From the NCBI GenBank assembly GCA_036794825.1, contig DAIRGA010000012.1, forward strand, positions 62,001-126,000: a stretch of DNA of 64,000 bases. The letters run 5' to 3'. Below, piece after piece: positions 1-9,009 of this stretch (position 1 is the stretch's first letter; each line of letters starts with the position of its first letter). Below the pieces are notes generated by a model that ran no database searches, was not told where the DNA came from, and saw only the letters and a list, made by a program, of their open reading frames with translations. A program made the position numbers and the translations under genes. The DNA comes from RZYY01 sp036794825 (GTDB taxonomy: Bacteria; Bacteroidota; Bacteroidia; Bacteroidales; 4484-276).

Positions 1-1
1 T

Positions 2-1168
2 TCGGGAATTGGTTCATATGAGGCATTCCATTATACTGAATCGGTCGGGTTTTGCGGAACACTGTGCCATAAAGTTATGGAGCCCGAGTTTGTTGCTTAT
101 CATCAATCATCACATGAGAGGGTCAAATGTGTGGAATGTCATGTTGGTGCGGGTGCCGACTGGTATGTAAAAAGTAAACTTTCCGGTCTTTACCAGATCT
201 ATTCGGTTACTTTCAACAAATATCCCCGCCCGATTCCCACACCTATCCATAACCTGCGTCCGGCGCGCGAAACCTGCGAGCAGTGTCACTGGCCCGAAAA
301 GTTCTACGACCCGATGATCAGAATGAAAAAATCTTATCTGAGTGACTATGATAACACAGAATGGGACATTCATTTGATGATGAAAACCAGCGCCACTTAT
401 AGCGCCCTGGGGTTGCAGGAGGGTATTCACTGGCACATCAATCCTGATGTTCAGATTGACTATATTACTGATCCTGACGATCCTTCAAAGATACCGTGGG
501 TAAGGTCGCGAAACAAACAAACCGGCGAAGAAAAAATTTTCCTCGACAGCCAATACAGCGATAAACATATGGCAATGGATGCCGGCCAGTTGAAAACGAT
601 GGATTGCATGGATTGCCATAACCGCCCGTCTCACAACTACAAAGTGCCACAGAATTTTGTTGACGACCTGATTACTGCCGGCAACATATCTACGGAATTG
701 CCTGATATTAAGTACGTTTCGATGGAAATCCTTTATCAGGATTACGAAACCAAGGAAGCCGCATTTGATTTTATTCAAAAACGGGTAAAAGAATATTACG
801 AAGAAAATTATGACTACCTGCTTGAAGACTACGAAGAGCAGATCAATCAGTCTATTGCTGCCATTCAAACTGGTTTCAGCCAGAACATTTTTCCTTATAT
901 GAAGGTTAACTGGTCCGTTTACCCGACTCACCTTGGGCATATGGAATCCGACGGATGCTATCGTTGTCATTCAGACAGACATTCGACAAGCAGCGGCGAA
1001 ACTATTTCAAGGGATTGTCAGTTGTGTCATAACATCATAGCCCAGGGAACGCCCGGATCAATGCAATACAGCGAATCATTCAATGCACTTGATTTTGTCC
1101 ATCCTATAGAAATCCGCGAAGAATGGCGGGTAAAGCTTTGCAGTGAATGTCATTATAGATTGTATTGA
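2..1168 (+). CDS. Multihaem c-type cytochrome, NapC/NirT-like (5' end outside window)
   Basis: The reading frame is open from base 2, so the gene begins left of the window; the ATG at 77 is internal. Seven haem-binding motifs are visible: CGTLCH (a CX3CH form, bases 53-70), CVECH, CEQCH, CMDCH, CYRCH, CQLCH and CSECH. The Met a few residues after the first motif and the block around CVECH resemble NapC/NirT/NrfH-type membrane-anchored quinol dehydrogenases; the expected N-terminal membrane anchor would lie in the missing part. Classical members carry four haems, so seven or more makes this an extended form. Likely role: electron transfer from the quinone pool to a periplasmic reductase. The partner is not in the window; the next gene is a secreted DUF2271 protein. 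Confidence 0.85.
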   Translation, partial: SGIGSYEAFHYTESVGFCGTLCHKVMEPEFVAYHQSSHERVKCVECHVGAGADWYVKSKLSGLYQIYSVTFNKYPRPIPTPIHNLRPARETCEQCHWPEKFYDPMIRMKKSYLSDYDNTEWDIHLMMKTSATYSALGLQEGIHWHINPDVQIDYITDPDDPSKIPWVRSRNKQTGEEKIFLDSQYSDKHMAMDAGQLKTMDCMDCHNRPSHNYKVPQNFVDDLITAGNISTELPDIKYVSMEILYQDYETKEAAFDFIQKRVKEYYEENYDYLLEDYEEQINQSIAAIQTGFSQNIFPYMKVNWSVYPTHLGHMESDGCYRCHSDRHSTSSGETISRDCQLCHNIIAQGTPGSMQYSESFNALDFVHPIEIREEWRVKLCSECHYRLY

Positions 1169-1294
1169 TAAATAACTCATCACTCAATTATTCGACTTCG
1201 GTCAACGCGGACATATTACAGCGGGTGTCAGGGTGGATGTTAACTGAGAGCAGAATTTTACAGCATGCTTATTCAAGTGAAGCTTTTGTGATTT

Positions 1295-1327
1295 TTTGAA
1301 CATCGTTCAGTGCATTTTATACTTTTG
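1295..1327 (+). promoter_or_regulatory. Bacteroidota-type promoter for the DUF2271-PKD gene
   Basis: TTTG at 1295-1298 and TACTTTTG at 1320-1327 match the Bacteroidota -33/-7 pattern (TTTG, about 20 nt, TAnnTTTG) with 21 nt between them. The predicted transcript start is about 75 nt before the preferred ATG at 1409. Confidence 0.5.
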
Positions 1328-1408
1328 CATTCCATCAACTGAATGAGTGGTAAATTTTTATGCTTGTCAAATTCTGATTCAACTATAAATTTTCAAACAA
1401 TTTTTAAA

Positions 1409-2680
1409 ATGAGAAATTCTATTGTGCTTTTAATCAAGTTGTTGCTCGTCAGCTCACTCGCTATATTTTTATTCACGTCATTTACTGATGACAACGAATA
1501 TGCTGAAGAAAAAAACACCTCCGGAACTGTGACCTTCACCGCTACAACGCTGAACGCTGGCGGGACTTACGCTCCAAGACATGTTCTTGCTATCTGGGTG
1601 GAGAAGAACGGTGTTTTTGTCAAATCCCGCAAGGTAATGGCCAACCAGCGGAAACAATACCTTTATAAATGGGTAGCTTCGAGTAATTACAATGTGACCG
1701 ATGCCATAACCGGCGCTACGCTCACCCAGCCTCAGACCCATACTGTGCAATGGAACTGCACTGATCTGAGCGGGAATGTGGTTCCTGACGGCGAGTACAC
1801 CATCCTGATTGAGTTTACTGATAAGCATGCCCAGGGGCCATATTATGCGGTAAATTTTCAAAAGGGAACAGCGCCGCAAAGCATCACGCCCCCCAACCAG
1901 CAGTACATCATCAATATGCAGCTCACCTACACGCCTGATGTTATAGTAACTGCTGATTTCAGCGCTAACATTACGCAAGCGTGTGAGCAGCAGCCGGTGA
2001 TCTTTACCGATAATTCAACCGGAGCAACTTCGTGGCTCTGGAACTTCGGCGCAGGAAGCAACCCGCCAACCGCCACCACCCAGGGACCGCACACGGTTAC
2101 CTATTCCACACCTGGCGCCAAAACAGTTTCGCTTACCGTAAACGGCACTGTAACCTCCACCAAAAACGATTACATTCAGATTGAGCCAATACCGGTGGCC
2201 GGATTTATTTTCGAAGTTGTCGAAAACATCGCCATTTTTGCCAACACCTCCCAATTTGCCACATCCTGGCTCTGGGATTTCGGCGATGGAGAAACAAGCA
2301 CAGAGTTTAACCCCATTCATCAATACTGGCAAAACGGCGAATTTACCGTCACGCTGACAGCAACCAGCGATGATTGCGGCAGCGATACTTTCAGCGATGT
2401 TGTTATTATTACCGGGGTTGGCATTGATGACCGGGATCAGCAGACATTTGAAATTTTTCCCAACCCAACTGCCGGAGCTTTAAACATCTTTTTTCAAAAA
2501 AATATGGATCAGGCCGGTATAAGAGTATTTGATCTGCAAGGGCGCACCGTCTTTAGCAGCCAATTGAATATCAACGGCAAAGCATCTGCTTTCCTCGATC
2601 CCGATCTGAAACCCGGATTATACCTGGTGGAGGTGCAGATGGACGGCAAAAACTACCGCCGGAAATTAATTGTGAATTAG
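1409..2680 (+). CDS. Secreted DUF2271-PKD protein with T9SS sorting domain
   Basis: The frame is open from 1343, but the ATG at 1409 gives a typical signal peptide (MRNSIVLLIKLLLVSSLAIF) and is preferred; the product is 423 aa. Residues ~30-180 resemble DUF2271 (beta-rich, with the VPDGEYTI segment). Two PKD beta-sandwich domains follow (~185-345, with WLWNFG and WLWDFGDGE cores). The last ~70 residues are a T9SS type A sorting domain (FPNPTAG, DLQGRTV, GLYLVEV, RKLIVN), which predicts export across the outer membrane and surface attachment. Function is unknown. DUF2271 proteins are often found with redox modules, and the upstream gene here is a multihaem cytochrome, but no direct link is shown. 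Confidence 0.8.
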   Translation: MRNSIVLLIKLLLVSSLAIFLFTSFTDDNEYAEEKNTSGTVTFTATTLNAGGTYAPRHVLAIWVEKNGVFVKSRKVMANQRKQYLYKWVASSNYNVTDAITGATLTQPQTHTVQWNCTDLSGNVVPDGEYTILIEFTDKHAQGPYYAVNFQKGTAPQSITPPNQQYIINMQLTYTPDVIVTADFSANITQACEQQPVIFTDNSTGATSWLWNFGAGSNPPTATTQGPHTVTYSTPGAKTVSLTVNGTVTSTKNDYIQIEPIPVAGFIFEVVENIAIFANTSQFATSWLWDFGDGETSTEFNPIHQYWQNGEFTVTLTATSDDCGSDTFSDVVIITGVGIDDRDQQTFEIFPNPTAGALNIFFQKNMDQAGIRVFDLQGRTVFSSQLNINGKASAFLDPDLKPGLYLVEVQMDGKNYRRKLIVN

Positions 2681-2681
2681 C

Positions 2682-2819
2682 ATTGCCAGAAAACTACTTT
2701 TGTTGAAAATCATTGTTGACCCCAACCCAAATGGGAGCAATGATTTTCAACGATTTACTCCCAATTGGGGTGGGGTAAATAAATCGTTGAAAATCTATTT
2801 TGGGGAGTTTTCTGGCAAT
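2682..2819 (+). repeat. Structured repeat family A, copy 1
   Basis: This 138-bp element starts one base after the stop codon of the upstream gene. Its ends are a perfect 14-bp inverted repeat, ATTGCCAGAAAACT and its complement. Inside, GTTGAAAATCATTG (2702-2715) pairs with 2738-2751, while the 16-bp segment 2742-2757 pairs perfectly with 2780-2795. The two stems share 2742-2751, so they exclude each other. A second copy in the same orientation lies at 5772-5908, and polA sits between the two. It may be a MITE- or REP-like element, or act as a 3' end/terminator structure. Confidence 0.85.
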
Positions 2820-2914
2820 CACAAATTAGCCTTGTCCGGCCAACTATTCCCGGTTTAATGCGTTCCTTTGTAATCTATCAATTAAATGTTTGGTAAAAAC
2901 TAAAGAACTGAGTT

Positions 2915-5704
2915 ATGCCGGAAATGAAAAAACTCTTCCTTCTTGATGCTATGGCCTTGATCTACAGGGCTTTTTATGCTTTAAACAAAAACCCCCGAAT
3001 CAACTCCAAAGGATTGAATACTTCGGCAATTCTCGGTTTTGCCAACACCTTGCTTGATGTTATTAAAAATGAAAAGCCAACCCACATCGGAGTGGCTTTC
3101 GATACCCATGCACCAACTTTGCGGGCGGAGGAGTTCATCGCCTACAAGGCCAATCGCCAGGAAATGCCCGAAGATCTGGCTAAATCGCTGCCTTACATTG
3201 TGAGACTGATCGAGGGCTTCAATATTCCCATACTTTTTGTTGACGGCTTTGAGGCTGATGATGTCATAGGTACGCTGGTGAAAAATGCCGAAAAACGGGA
3301 TTTCACCACCTACATGATGACCTCCGACAAGGATTTTGGCCAGTTGGTGTCGGTTAAAACTTTCATCTTCCGTCCGGCTTACATGGGCAACAAAGCCGAA
3401 ATACTCGGGGTGAAAGAGGTTTGTGAAAAATTCAGCATCCAGCGACCTGAGCAGGTGATTGATATACTTGGCCTTTGGGGGGATGCATCCGACAACATTC
3501 CCGGAATTCCCGGTATTGGCGAAAAACGGGCCAAAGAGCTCATTGCCACCTACGGATCGCTGGAAAACGTCATTGCCCACGCCGATGAGCTGAAAGGCAA
3601 AATGGCCGAAAATGTCCGCGATTTTGCACAACAGGGTATGGACTCTAAACGACTGGCTACTATTATTCTTGATGTTCCGATTGAATTTGATGAAAAGGCT
3701 TTACAACTAAAATCTCCTAACCTCAGCGCACTGAAAGATTTGCTGGATGAATTGGAATTCAGGACTTATGCAGCCCGGTTGTTTGAGTTCTATCGCACGC
3801 AATCCCCGGCTTCATCAACCTCCAAAGGTCAGCCTCAGCAGGATCTTTTCGGCGCCGAAGAATTTGAAGAACCCCAGGGAACCAAAACCATCGAAAACAC
3901 TCCCCATCATTACTCCCTGCTCGATACTCCGGAAAAAATCGCCGGATTAATCAAGGAAATTAGAAAGAAGAAATCATTTTGCTTTGATACCGAAACCACC
4001 GGAACAGATGCCAACAACTCCGAACTGGTGGGAATTTCGTTTGCATTGAAGCCTGGCGAAGCCTTTTATCTGCCCGTGCCGGAGAACTACCAGGAAGCGC
4101 TCGACATGATGAGAGAGTTTAAAGATGTTTTTGAGGATGAAACCATCGAAAAGACCGGCCAGAACCTGAAATATGACATCTCGGTGCTGAAGTGGTATGA
4201 GGTGGTGGTTAAAGGAAAAATGTTCGACACCATGCTGGCGCATTACCTCATCGAGCCTGAGTTGCGGCACAACATGGATTTTCTTTCCGAAAAATATCTT
4301 AGTTACCGTCCGGTTTCCTATGACGAAGTAACAGCAAAAAAAGGCGGAAAGCAGTTGAATATGAGGGAGGTGCAGAATTTGCGACCGCTCGATGTACTCA
4401 ATTACGCTGCGGAGGATGCCGACATTACCCTTCAACTCAGGAAAAAACTGGAACCAAAACTTGCTGAATCGGGGGTGATGAAGTTGTTTGATGAGATTGA
4501 AATTCCGCTGATCCCGGTGCTTGCCTCCATGGAAGCCGAAGGGGTGAAGCTGGATGTGGAGGTTCTTAAAGCATTTTCGAAGCAACTGGAGGTGGAAATT
4601 TCGGCGGTTGAACAGGAAATTTATACCCTTTCAGGCGAAGAATTCAATATCGGCTCACCCAGACAACTTGGAATTATCCTTTTTGAAAAACTAAATATTG
4701 CCAAAAACCCAAAAAAAACCAAGACAGACCAGTATTCTACCGGCGAGGAGATTCTATCGAAACTCGAGCATAAACACCCGATTGTAGCCAGGATTCTCGA
4801 TTATCGCTCATTAACAAAGCTGAAATCTACCTACGTGGACGCGCTGCCGCAACTCATCAGCCCCCGCGACGGACGGGTACATACGAGCTACAACCAGGCG
4901 GTTACCTCCACAGGCAGGCTCAGCAGCACCAACCCCAACCTGCAAAACATACCCATCCGCACCGAAAAAGGGCGTGAAATCCGAAAGGCATTCATCCCTC
5001 GCAACGAGGATTATGTGCTGATGGCGGCAGACTATTCGCAGATCGAACTGAGAATTATTGCTGAGCTGAGCCGAGACAAAGGAATGATGGAGGCTTTTAT
5101 TCAAGGGCTGGATATCCACACTGCAACTGCTTCCAGGGTGTTCGGGGTTGGCATAGGTGAGGTTACCAAAGATATGCGCCGCAATGCCAAGGCGGTAAAT
5201 TTCGGAATTGTTTACGGAATATCGGCCTTCGGATTGTCGGAGCAGCTCGGCATCACCCGAAGCGATGCGGCCGACATTATCAACACTTACTTTGCACAAT
5301 ACCCGGGTATTAAGCAGTTTATGAACAACAGTATCGCATTTGCCAGAAAAAACGGCTACGTAGAAACCATGATGGGGCGCCGCCGATACCTGCGGGATAT
5401 CAATTCGGCAAATGCCAACATACGGGGCTTTGCCGAGCGAAACGCCATCAATGCCCCGATACAAGGATCATCAGCCGATATGATAAAAATTGCGATGATC
5501 AAAATTTTCGGCGAAATGACCCGGCGAAACATGAAATCAAAAATGATCCTGCAAGTGCACGACGAATTGGTGTTCGACACCCACAGAGTCGAGCTTGATC
5601 AGCTAAAGCAGATTGTTGAGGAAAACATGAAAAATGCCATCGAAATGACCGTTCCGGTGATTGTGGATGTTAACACAGGCAACAACTGGCTGGAAGCGCA
5701 TTGA
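2915..5704 (+). CDS. polA: DNA polymerase I
   Basis: This is a 929-aa protein of normal family length with all three domains: an N-terminal 5'-3' exonuclease (~1-290), a 3'-5' proofreading exonuclease (~325-510) and a family A polymerase (~540-929). The proofreading site looks intact: FDTETTG with D358 and E360, then NLKYD, then YAAEDAD. Polymerase motif A is AADYSQIE (D706), motif B is RRNAKAVNFGIVYG and motif C is QVHDEL (D883); these positions are almost the same as in E. coli Pol I. It works in Okazaki fragment processing and repair. An internal Met three codons downstream (MKKLFLLDAM) is an alternative start. The gene is flanked by two copies of repeat family A. Confidence 0.97.
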   Translation: MPEMKKLFLLDAMALIYRAFYALNKNPRINSKGLNTSAILGFANTLLDVIKNEKPTHIGVAFDTHAPTLRAEEFIAYKANRQEMPEDLAKSLPYIVRLIEGFNIPILFVDGFEADDVIGTLVKNAEKRDFTTYMMTSDKDFGQLVSVKTFIFRPAYMGNKAEILGVKEVCEKFSIQRPEQVIDILGLWGDASDNIPGIPGIGEKRAKELIATYGSLENVIAHADELKGKMAENVRDFAQQGMDSKRLATIILDVPIEFDEKALQLKSPNLSALKDLLDELEFRTYAARLFEFYRTQSPASSTSKGQPQQDLFGAEEFEEPQGTKTIENTPHHYSLLDTPEKIAGLIKEIRKKKSFCFDTETTGTDANNSELVGISFALKPGEAFYLPVPENYQEALDMMREFKDVFEDETIEKTGQNLKYDISVLKWYEVVVKGKMFDTMLAHYLIEPELRHNMDFLSEKYLSYRPVSYDEVTAKKGGKQLNMREVQNLRPLDVLNYAAEDADITLQLRKKLEPKLAESGVMKLFDEIEIPLIPVLASMEAEGVKLDVEVLKAFSKQLEVEISAVEQEIYTLSGEEFNIGSPRQLGIILFEKLNIAKNPKKTKTDQYSTGEEILSKLEHKHPIVARILDYRSLTKLKSTYVDALPQLISPRDGRVHTSYNQAVTSTGRLSSTNPNLQNIPIRTEKGREIRKAFIPRNEDYVLMAADYSQIELRIIAELSRDKGMMEAFIQGLDIHTATASRVFGVGIGEVTKDMRRNAKAVNFGIVYGISAFGLSEQLGITRSDAADIINTYFAQYPGIKQFMNNSIAFARKNGYVETMMGRRRYLRDINSANANIRGFAERNAINAPIQGSSADMIKIAMIKIFGEMTRRNMKSKMILQVHDELVFDTHRVELDQLKQIVEENMKNAIEMTVPVIVDVNTGNNWLEAH

Positions 5705-5771
5705 TGTCTGCCCGGTGGAATCGCTGTTACAGAGAGTTTGCCCCTAATCCCCCGTCATTATCCTAAATCGC

Positions 5772-5908
5772 ATTGCCAGAAAACTACTATTGTTGAAAAT
5801 CATTGTTGTCCCCAACCCAAATTGGAGCAATGATTTTCAACGATTTACTCCTTTTTGGGGATGGTAAATAAATCGTTGAAAATCTATTTTGGAGAGTTTT
5901 CTGGCAAT
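5772..5908 (+). repeat. Structured repeat family A, copy 2
   Basis: This 137-bp element lies 67 bp after the polA stop and has the same orientation as copy 1. The terminal 14-bp inverted repeat is identical to copy 1. The internal stems are conserved: 5792-5805 with 5828-5841, and 5832-5847 with 5869-5884, again overlapping and mutually exclusive. Differences from copy 1 fall mainly in loops. The long frame upstream of the ROK gene (from 5855) runs through this repeat and is not taken as coding. Confidence 0.85.
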
Positions 5909-5957
5909 GGCCAAATCCCCAAAAACAGAAATTTCCGGGCTGGCAATTCCTTTTCTG

Positions 5958-5965
5958 TATCTTTG
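5958..5965 (+). promoter_or_regulatory. Bacteroidota -7 element upstream of the ROK gene
   Basis: TATCTTTG lies 30 nt before the ATG at 5996 and matches TAnnTTTG exactly. The -33 element is only weakly recognisable (TTTC near 5932). It supports a start at 5996. Confidence 0.4.
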
Positions 5966-5995
5966 CTGCCATTGTTTACTTTAAACTCTAAAGTT

Positions 5996-7102
5996 ATGAA
6001 CTTTAAGGAAGATCAACGAATTGTAATGACCCTCGATGCCGGAGGCACGAATTTCGTTTTTTCAGCAATTCAGGCCGGTGAGGAGGTTATACAACCCATC
6101 ACATTGCCAGCTCCTGCTGATAATATTGCCGAATTGCTCAAACGAATTATTGACGGATTCGAGCAGGTAAAAACCCATCTTAAAACAGCTCCGGTGGCTA
6201 TTTCGTTTGCTTTTCCCGGCCCTGCGAATTACGAACTTGGCATCATCGGCGACCTGGTCAATCTTCCACTTTTCAGGGGTGGCGTGGCTTTGGGACCAAT
6301 GCTCGAAGCGCACTTCAATATTCCGGTTTTCCTCAATAACGATGGCGATTTGTTTACTTATGGAGAAGCCATTGGCGGATTTTTACCCCACATCAACGAC
6401 CTGCTCGAAAAAAGCGGCAGCCCGAAAAGGTTCAGAAACCTGCTGGGGGGAACCTTCGGAACCGGTTTTGGAGGAGGAATTGTCTCCTCCGGAGAACTTC
6501 TCCGTGGCGACAACTCTGCCGGCGGCGAAATCAACCGGATGCGTAATAAAGTTCATCCATTTTACAGCGTTGAAGAAACAGTGAGTATCAGGGGAATCAG
6601 ACGCAACTACAGCCGTGCAGCCGGTATTTCCGAGATTCTTTGCCCAACTCCGCAATCCATTTTTGAAATCGGCATGGGCAAAGTTGATGGTAACAAAGAG
6701 GCCGCCCGCCAGGCTTTCAAAAAATTCGCCATTGCTGCCGGCGATGCGCTGGCCAACGCAATCACCCTCGTGGATGGCCTCATTGTTCTTGGCGGCGGAA
6801 TTTCAGGAGCTTACCCGCTTTTCCTGCAACATTTGGTTAATGAAATGAATTACCGCTTCGAAACCCCGGAAGGAAAATATTTGCCGCGTCTCGAGATAAA
6901 AGTCTTCAACCTTGAAAACGAAAAAGAGTTGCAGCGATTCATCACCGGCGACAAACGTGAAATCGAAGTTCCGTTCAGCGACAAAAAAATTTCCTATGAT
7001 CCGCTGCAAAGGATCGGTGTGGGCGTTACCAGGCTTGGCACTTCCAAAGCCACTTCGCTTGGCGCTTATGCCTTTGCATTGCACGAACTCAACAAAAAGT
7101 AA
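5996..7102 (+). CDS. ROK-family sugar kinase-like protein
   Basis: The start is ATG 5996, just after a -7 element; the longer frame from 5855 begins inside a repeat. The product is 368 aa. The phosphate-binding DAGGTNFVFS motif is at the N-terminus, the FLNNDGDLF segment supplies the likely catalytic Asp, and FGTGFGGGI and VLGGGISGAY follow, all characteristic of ROK/actin-fold kinases. The usual ROK zinc motif (CxCGxxGCxE) is absent; the corresponding stretch is AGGEINRMRNK. Substrate is unknown, probably a hexose or amino sugar. A glycosyltransferase begins 5 nt after the stop, so the two are probably co-transcribed. Confidence 0.8.
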   Translation: MNFKEDQRIVMTLDAGGTNFVFSAIQAGEEVIQPITLPAPADNIAELLKRIIDGFEQVKTHLKTAPVAISFAFPGPANYELGIIGDLVNLPLFRGGVALGPMLEAHFNIPVFLNNDGDLFTYGEAIGGFLPHINDLLEKSGSPKRFRNLLGGTFGTGFGGGIVSSGELLRGDNSAGGEINRMRNKVHPFYSVEETVSIRGIRRNYSRAAGISEILCPTPQSIFEIGMGKVDGNKEAARQAFKKFAIAAGDALANAITLVDGLIVLGGGISGAYPLFLQHLVNEMNYRFETPEGKYLPRLEIKVFNLENEKELQRFITGDKREIEVPFSDKKISYDPLQRIGVGVTRLGTSKATSLGAYAFALHELNKK

Positions 7103-7107
7103 CGGCA

Positions 7108-7983
7108 ATGAAGGTTTCCGGCTTCACGATCGTCAGAAATGGCCAGAAATTCGATTATCCTTTCATCGAATCCATCCGGTCGCTGCTTCCTTTGTGCGAC
7201 GAGGTAATCGTTGCCGTTGGAAATTCTGAAGACGACACCCTCCTTATGGTTCAGGCCATCAGCTCCCCGAAAATCAGGATTATCCAAACCATTTGGGATG
7301 ATTCACTGCGCGAGGGCGGGCGCGTGCTGGCAGTGGAAACCGACAAAGCCAAAGCGGCTATTTCGCCGGATGCCGACTGGTGCATCTATCTTCAGGCTGA
7401 TGAAGTTCTTCACGAACAGGATTATCCCGAAGTGAGAAGCGCCATGGAGAAAAACCTGGCGGATAAGCGGGTTGACGGCCTTTTGTTCGATCATCTCAAT
7501 TTCTACGGGTCTTTTGATTTCATTGCCGATTCGAGAAGATGGACCTACAAACAGATCAGAGTAATCCGAAATAATCCGGAAATTCACTCATTCCGCGATG
7601 CAATGAGTTTCAGGAAAAATGGCAAAAATCTGCTTGTGAAAAAGATCAATGCCACGGTTTATCATTACGGCTGGGTGAGAACACCCGACGCCATGCAGAA
7701 AAAGCTCGAAACCTTCCAGAAACTCTGGCATAATGATGAGTGGATCGAGAAAAACGTACCTAAGGCCGACGAGTTCGATTACTCCAAAATTGATTCGCTC
7801 TCGCACTTCAAAGGAACCCACCCCGAAGTGATGCACGAATGTATCCGGCGGATGAACTGGAAATTTTCGTTCGATCCCACCAAAGGAATAAAACTCTCGC
7901 TCCGTTTGAGGATTTTAAACTGGCTTGAAAAAAAACACGGCATCGAGATCGGGAAGTTCAGGACTTACAGGATAATACGGTAA
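7108..7983 (+). CDS. Family 2 glycosyltransferase
   Basis: The 291-aa protein has a GT-A start (SGFTIVRNGQKFDYP), typical of GT2 enzymes acting in cell-surface glycan assembly. An acidic metal-binding stretch, YLQADEVLHE, lies near residue 95, and there are no membrane segments. The ATG is 5 nt after the ROK kinase stop and the gene is followed 22 nt later by tatC, which suggests one operon. Donor and acceptor cannot be read from the sequence. Confidence 0.8.
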   Translation: MKVSGFTIVRNGQKFDYPFIESIRSLLPLCDEVIVAVGNSEDDTLLMVQAISSPKIRIIQTIWDDSLREGGRVLAVETDKAKAAISPDADWCIYLQADEVLHEQDYPEVRSAMEKNLADKRVDGLLFDHLNFYGSFDFIADSRRWTYKQIRVIRNNPEIHSFRDAMSFRKNGKNLLVKKINATVYHYGWVRTPDAMQKKLETFQKLWHNDEWIEKNVPKADEFDYSKIDSLSHFKGTHPEVMHECIRRMNWKFSFDPTKGIKLSLRLRILNWLEKKHGIEIGKFRTYRIIR

Positions 7984-8005
7984 CATTTACGATTGATCGG
8001 TAAAG

Positions 8006-8851
8006 ATGGCTAAGGGAAAACAAAGAACTGAAAAGGAAATGACCTTCTGGGAGCATCTCGAAGAGCTGAGATGGCACCTGTTACGTGCTGTTGGCGCTGT
8101 GGTCATCCTGGCAATTGTTGCCTTTATCAGCAAGGATTTCATTTTCGACCAGATCATCCTTGCCCCGAAATCGGCCGATTTTGTTACCAATCGCTGGCTT
8201 TGCCAGGCCGGTAAATGGCTTGCAGAAAGGTTGTCATTTTTTTCAGCTTCTGCGCTCTGCATTGGCGATTTCGACCTGAAAATCATCAACATCAATCTGG
8301 CCGGGCAATTTCTGATGCACTTCTACATCTCCATTTTTGCGGGGCTAATTGTTGCCATTCCTTTTGTCATCTGGGAGATCTGGAGTTTTATAAAACCTGC
8401 GCTTTATGAAAATGAACAGAAATACACCGGGGGTGCTGTAGTCTGGAGTTCACTACTTTTTATTGCCGGAATCCTCTTCAGCTATTTTCTTATCGTTCCG
8501 CTTTCGATTCTTTTCCTCGGAACTTACACGGTGAGCGATTCAGTTCAAAACCAGATTGCGCTTAACTCTTATGTCAGCACGGTAGTTATGCTAACCTTTT
8601 CAATAGGTTTGGTGTTTGAGTTGCCGATTTTTGTTTACTTTCTTACCAAAGTGGGCATTATTACGCCATCGTTCATGCGAAGGAACCGCAAAATGATGAT
8701 CGTTATAGTGTTAATCGTATCGGCCATTATCACCCCACCGGATATTTTCAGTCAGATTTTGGTAGCCATCCCCTTATTTGCTCTGTACGAGCTGAGCATC
8801 CTTGTTTCTGACCGGATTCATAAAAAGCAGACGAAGGAAATTCCCGGATAA
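8006..8851 (+). CDS. tatC: Twin-arginine translocase subunit TatC
   Basis: The 281-aa integral membrane protein begins with the conserved TatC signature MTFWEHLEELRWHLLRA and has about six hydrophobic segments. The conserved second-loop region (FVIWEIWSFIKPALYENE) binds twin-arginine signal peptides in the family, and the C-terminal TPPDIFSQ block is also typical. It exports folded, often cofactor-containing proteins. The long first periplasmic loop (~residues 50-95) is common in Bacteroidota TatC. No tatA/B gene is in the window. Confidence 0.95.
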   Translation: MAKGKQRTEKEMTFWEHLEELRWHLLRAVGAVVILAIVAFISKDFIFDQIILAPKSADFVTNRWLCQAGKWLAERLSFFSASALCIGDFDLKIININLAGQFLMHFYISIFAGLIVAIPFVIWEIWSFIKPALYENEQKYTGGAVVWSSLLFIAGILFSYFLIVPLSILFLGTYTVSDSVQNQIALNSYVSTVVMLTFSIGLVFELPIFVYFLTKVGIITPSFMRRNRKMMIVIVLIVSAIITPPDIFSQILVAIPLFALYELSILVSDRIHKKQTKEIPG

Positions 8852-8959
8852 TATTACTCTTCTTTTCTTTTGCTGTAGGGCATTCTGAAGGACGCCGGAA
8901 AAAATATTTTTATTTGTTATTTGTTTAACAAAAAATCGGTTTCGAGCCTGAATTATACC

Positions 8960-8967
8960 TATTTTTG
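8960..8967 (+). promoter_or_regulatory. Bacteroidota -7 element before the acyl-CoA dehydrogenase/decarboxylase operon
   Basis: TATTTTTG fits TAnnTTTG and lies 43 nt before the ATG at 9010, in an AT-rich gap after tatC. No good -33 element was found. It is the best candidate promoter for the run from 9010 to 14436. Confidence 0.4.
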
Positions 8968-9009
8968 CCGCAAATTTCATTTTAAATTAATCACTTAACA
9001 CAATTGGCA

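Noticed and set aside
485..970. A 161-codon minus-strand frame opposite the cytochrome gene
   Set aside because: It is a shadow of a gene with seven haem motifs in frame on the plus strand; composition is biased and no domain is seen.
5855..5995. N-terminal extension of the ROK gene
   Set aside because: It begins inside repeat A copy 2 and upstream of the -7 element at 5958; the family start is at 5996.
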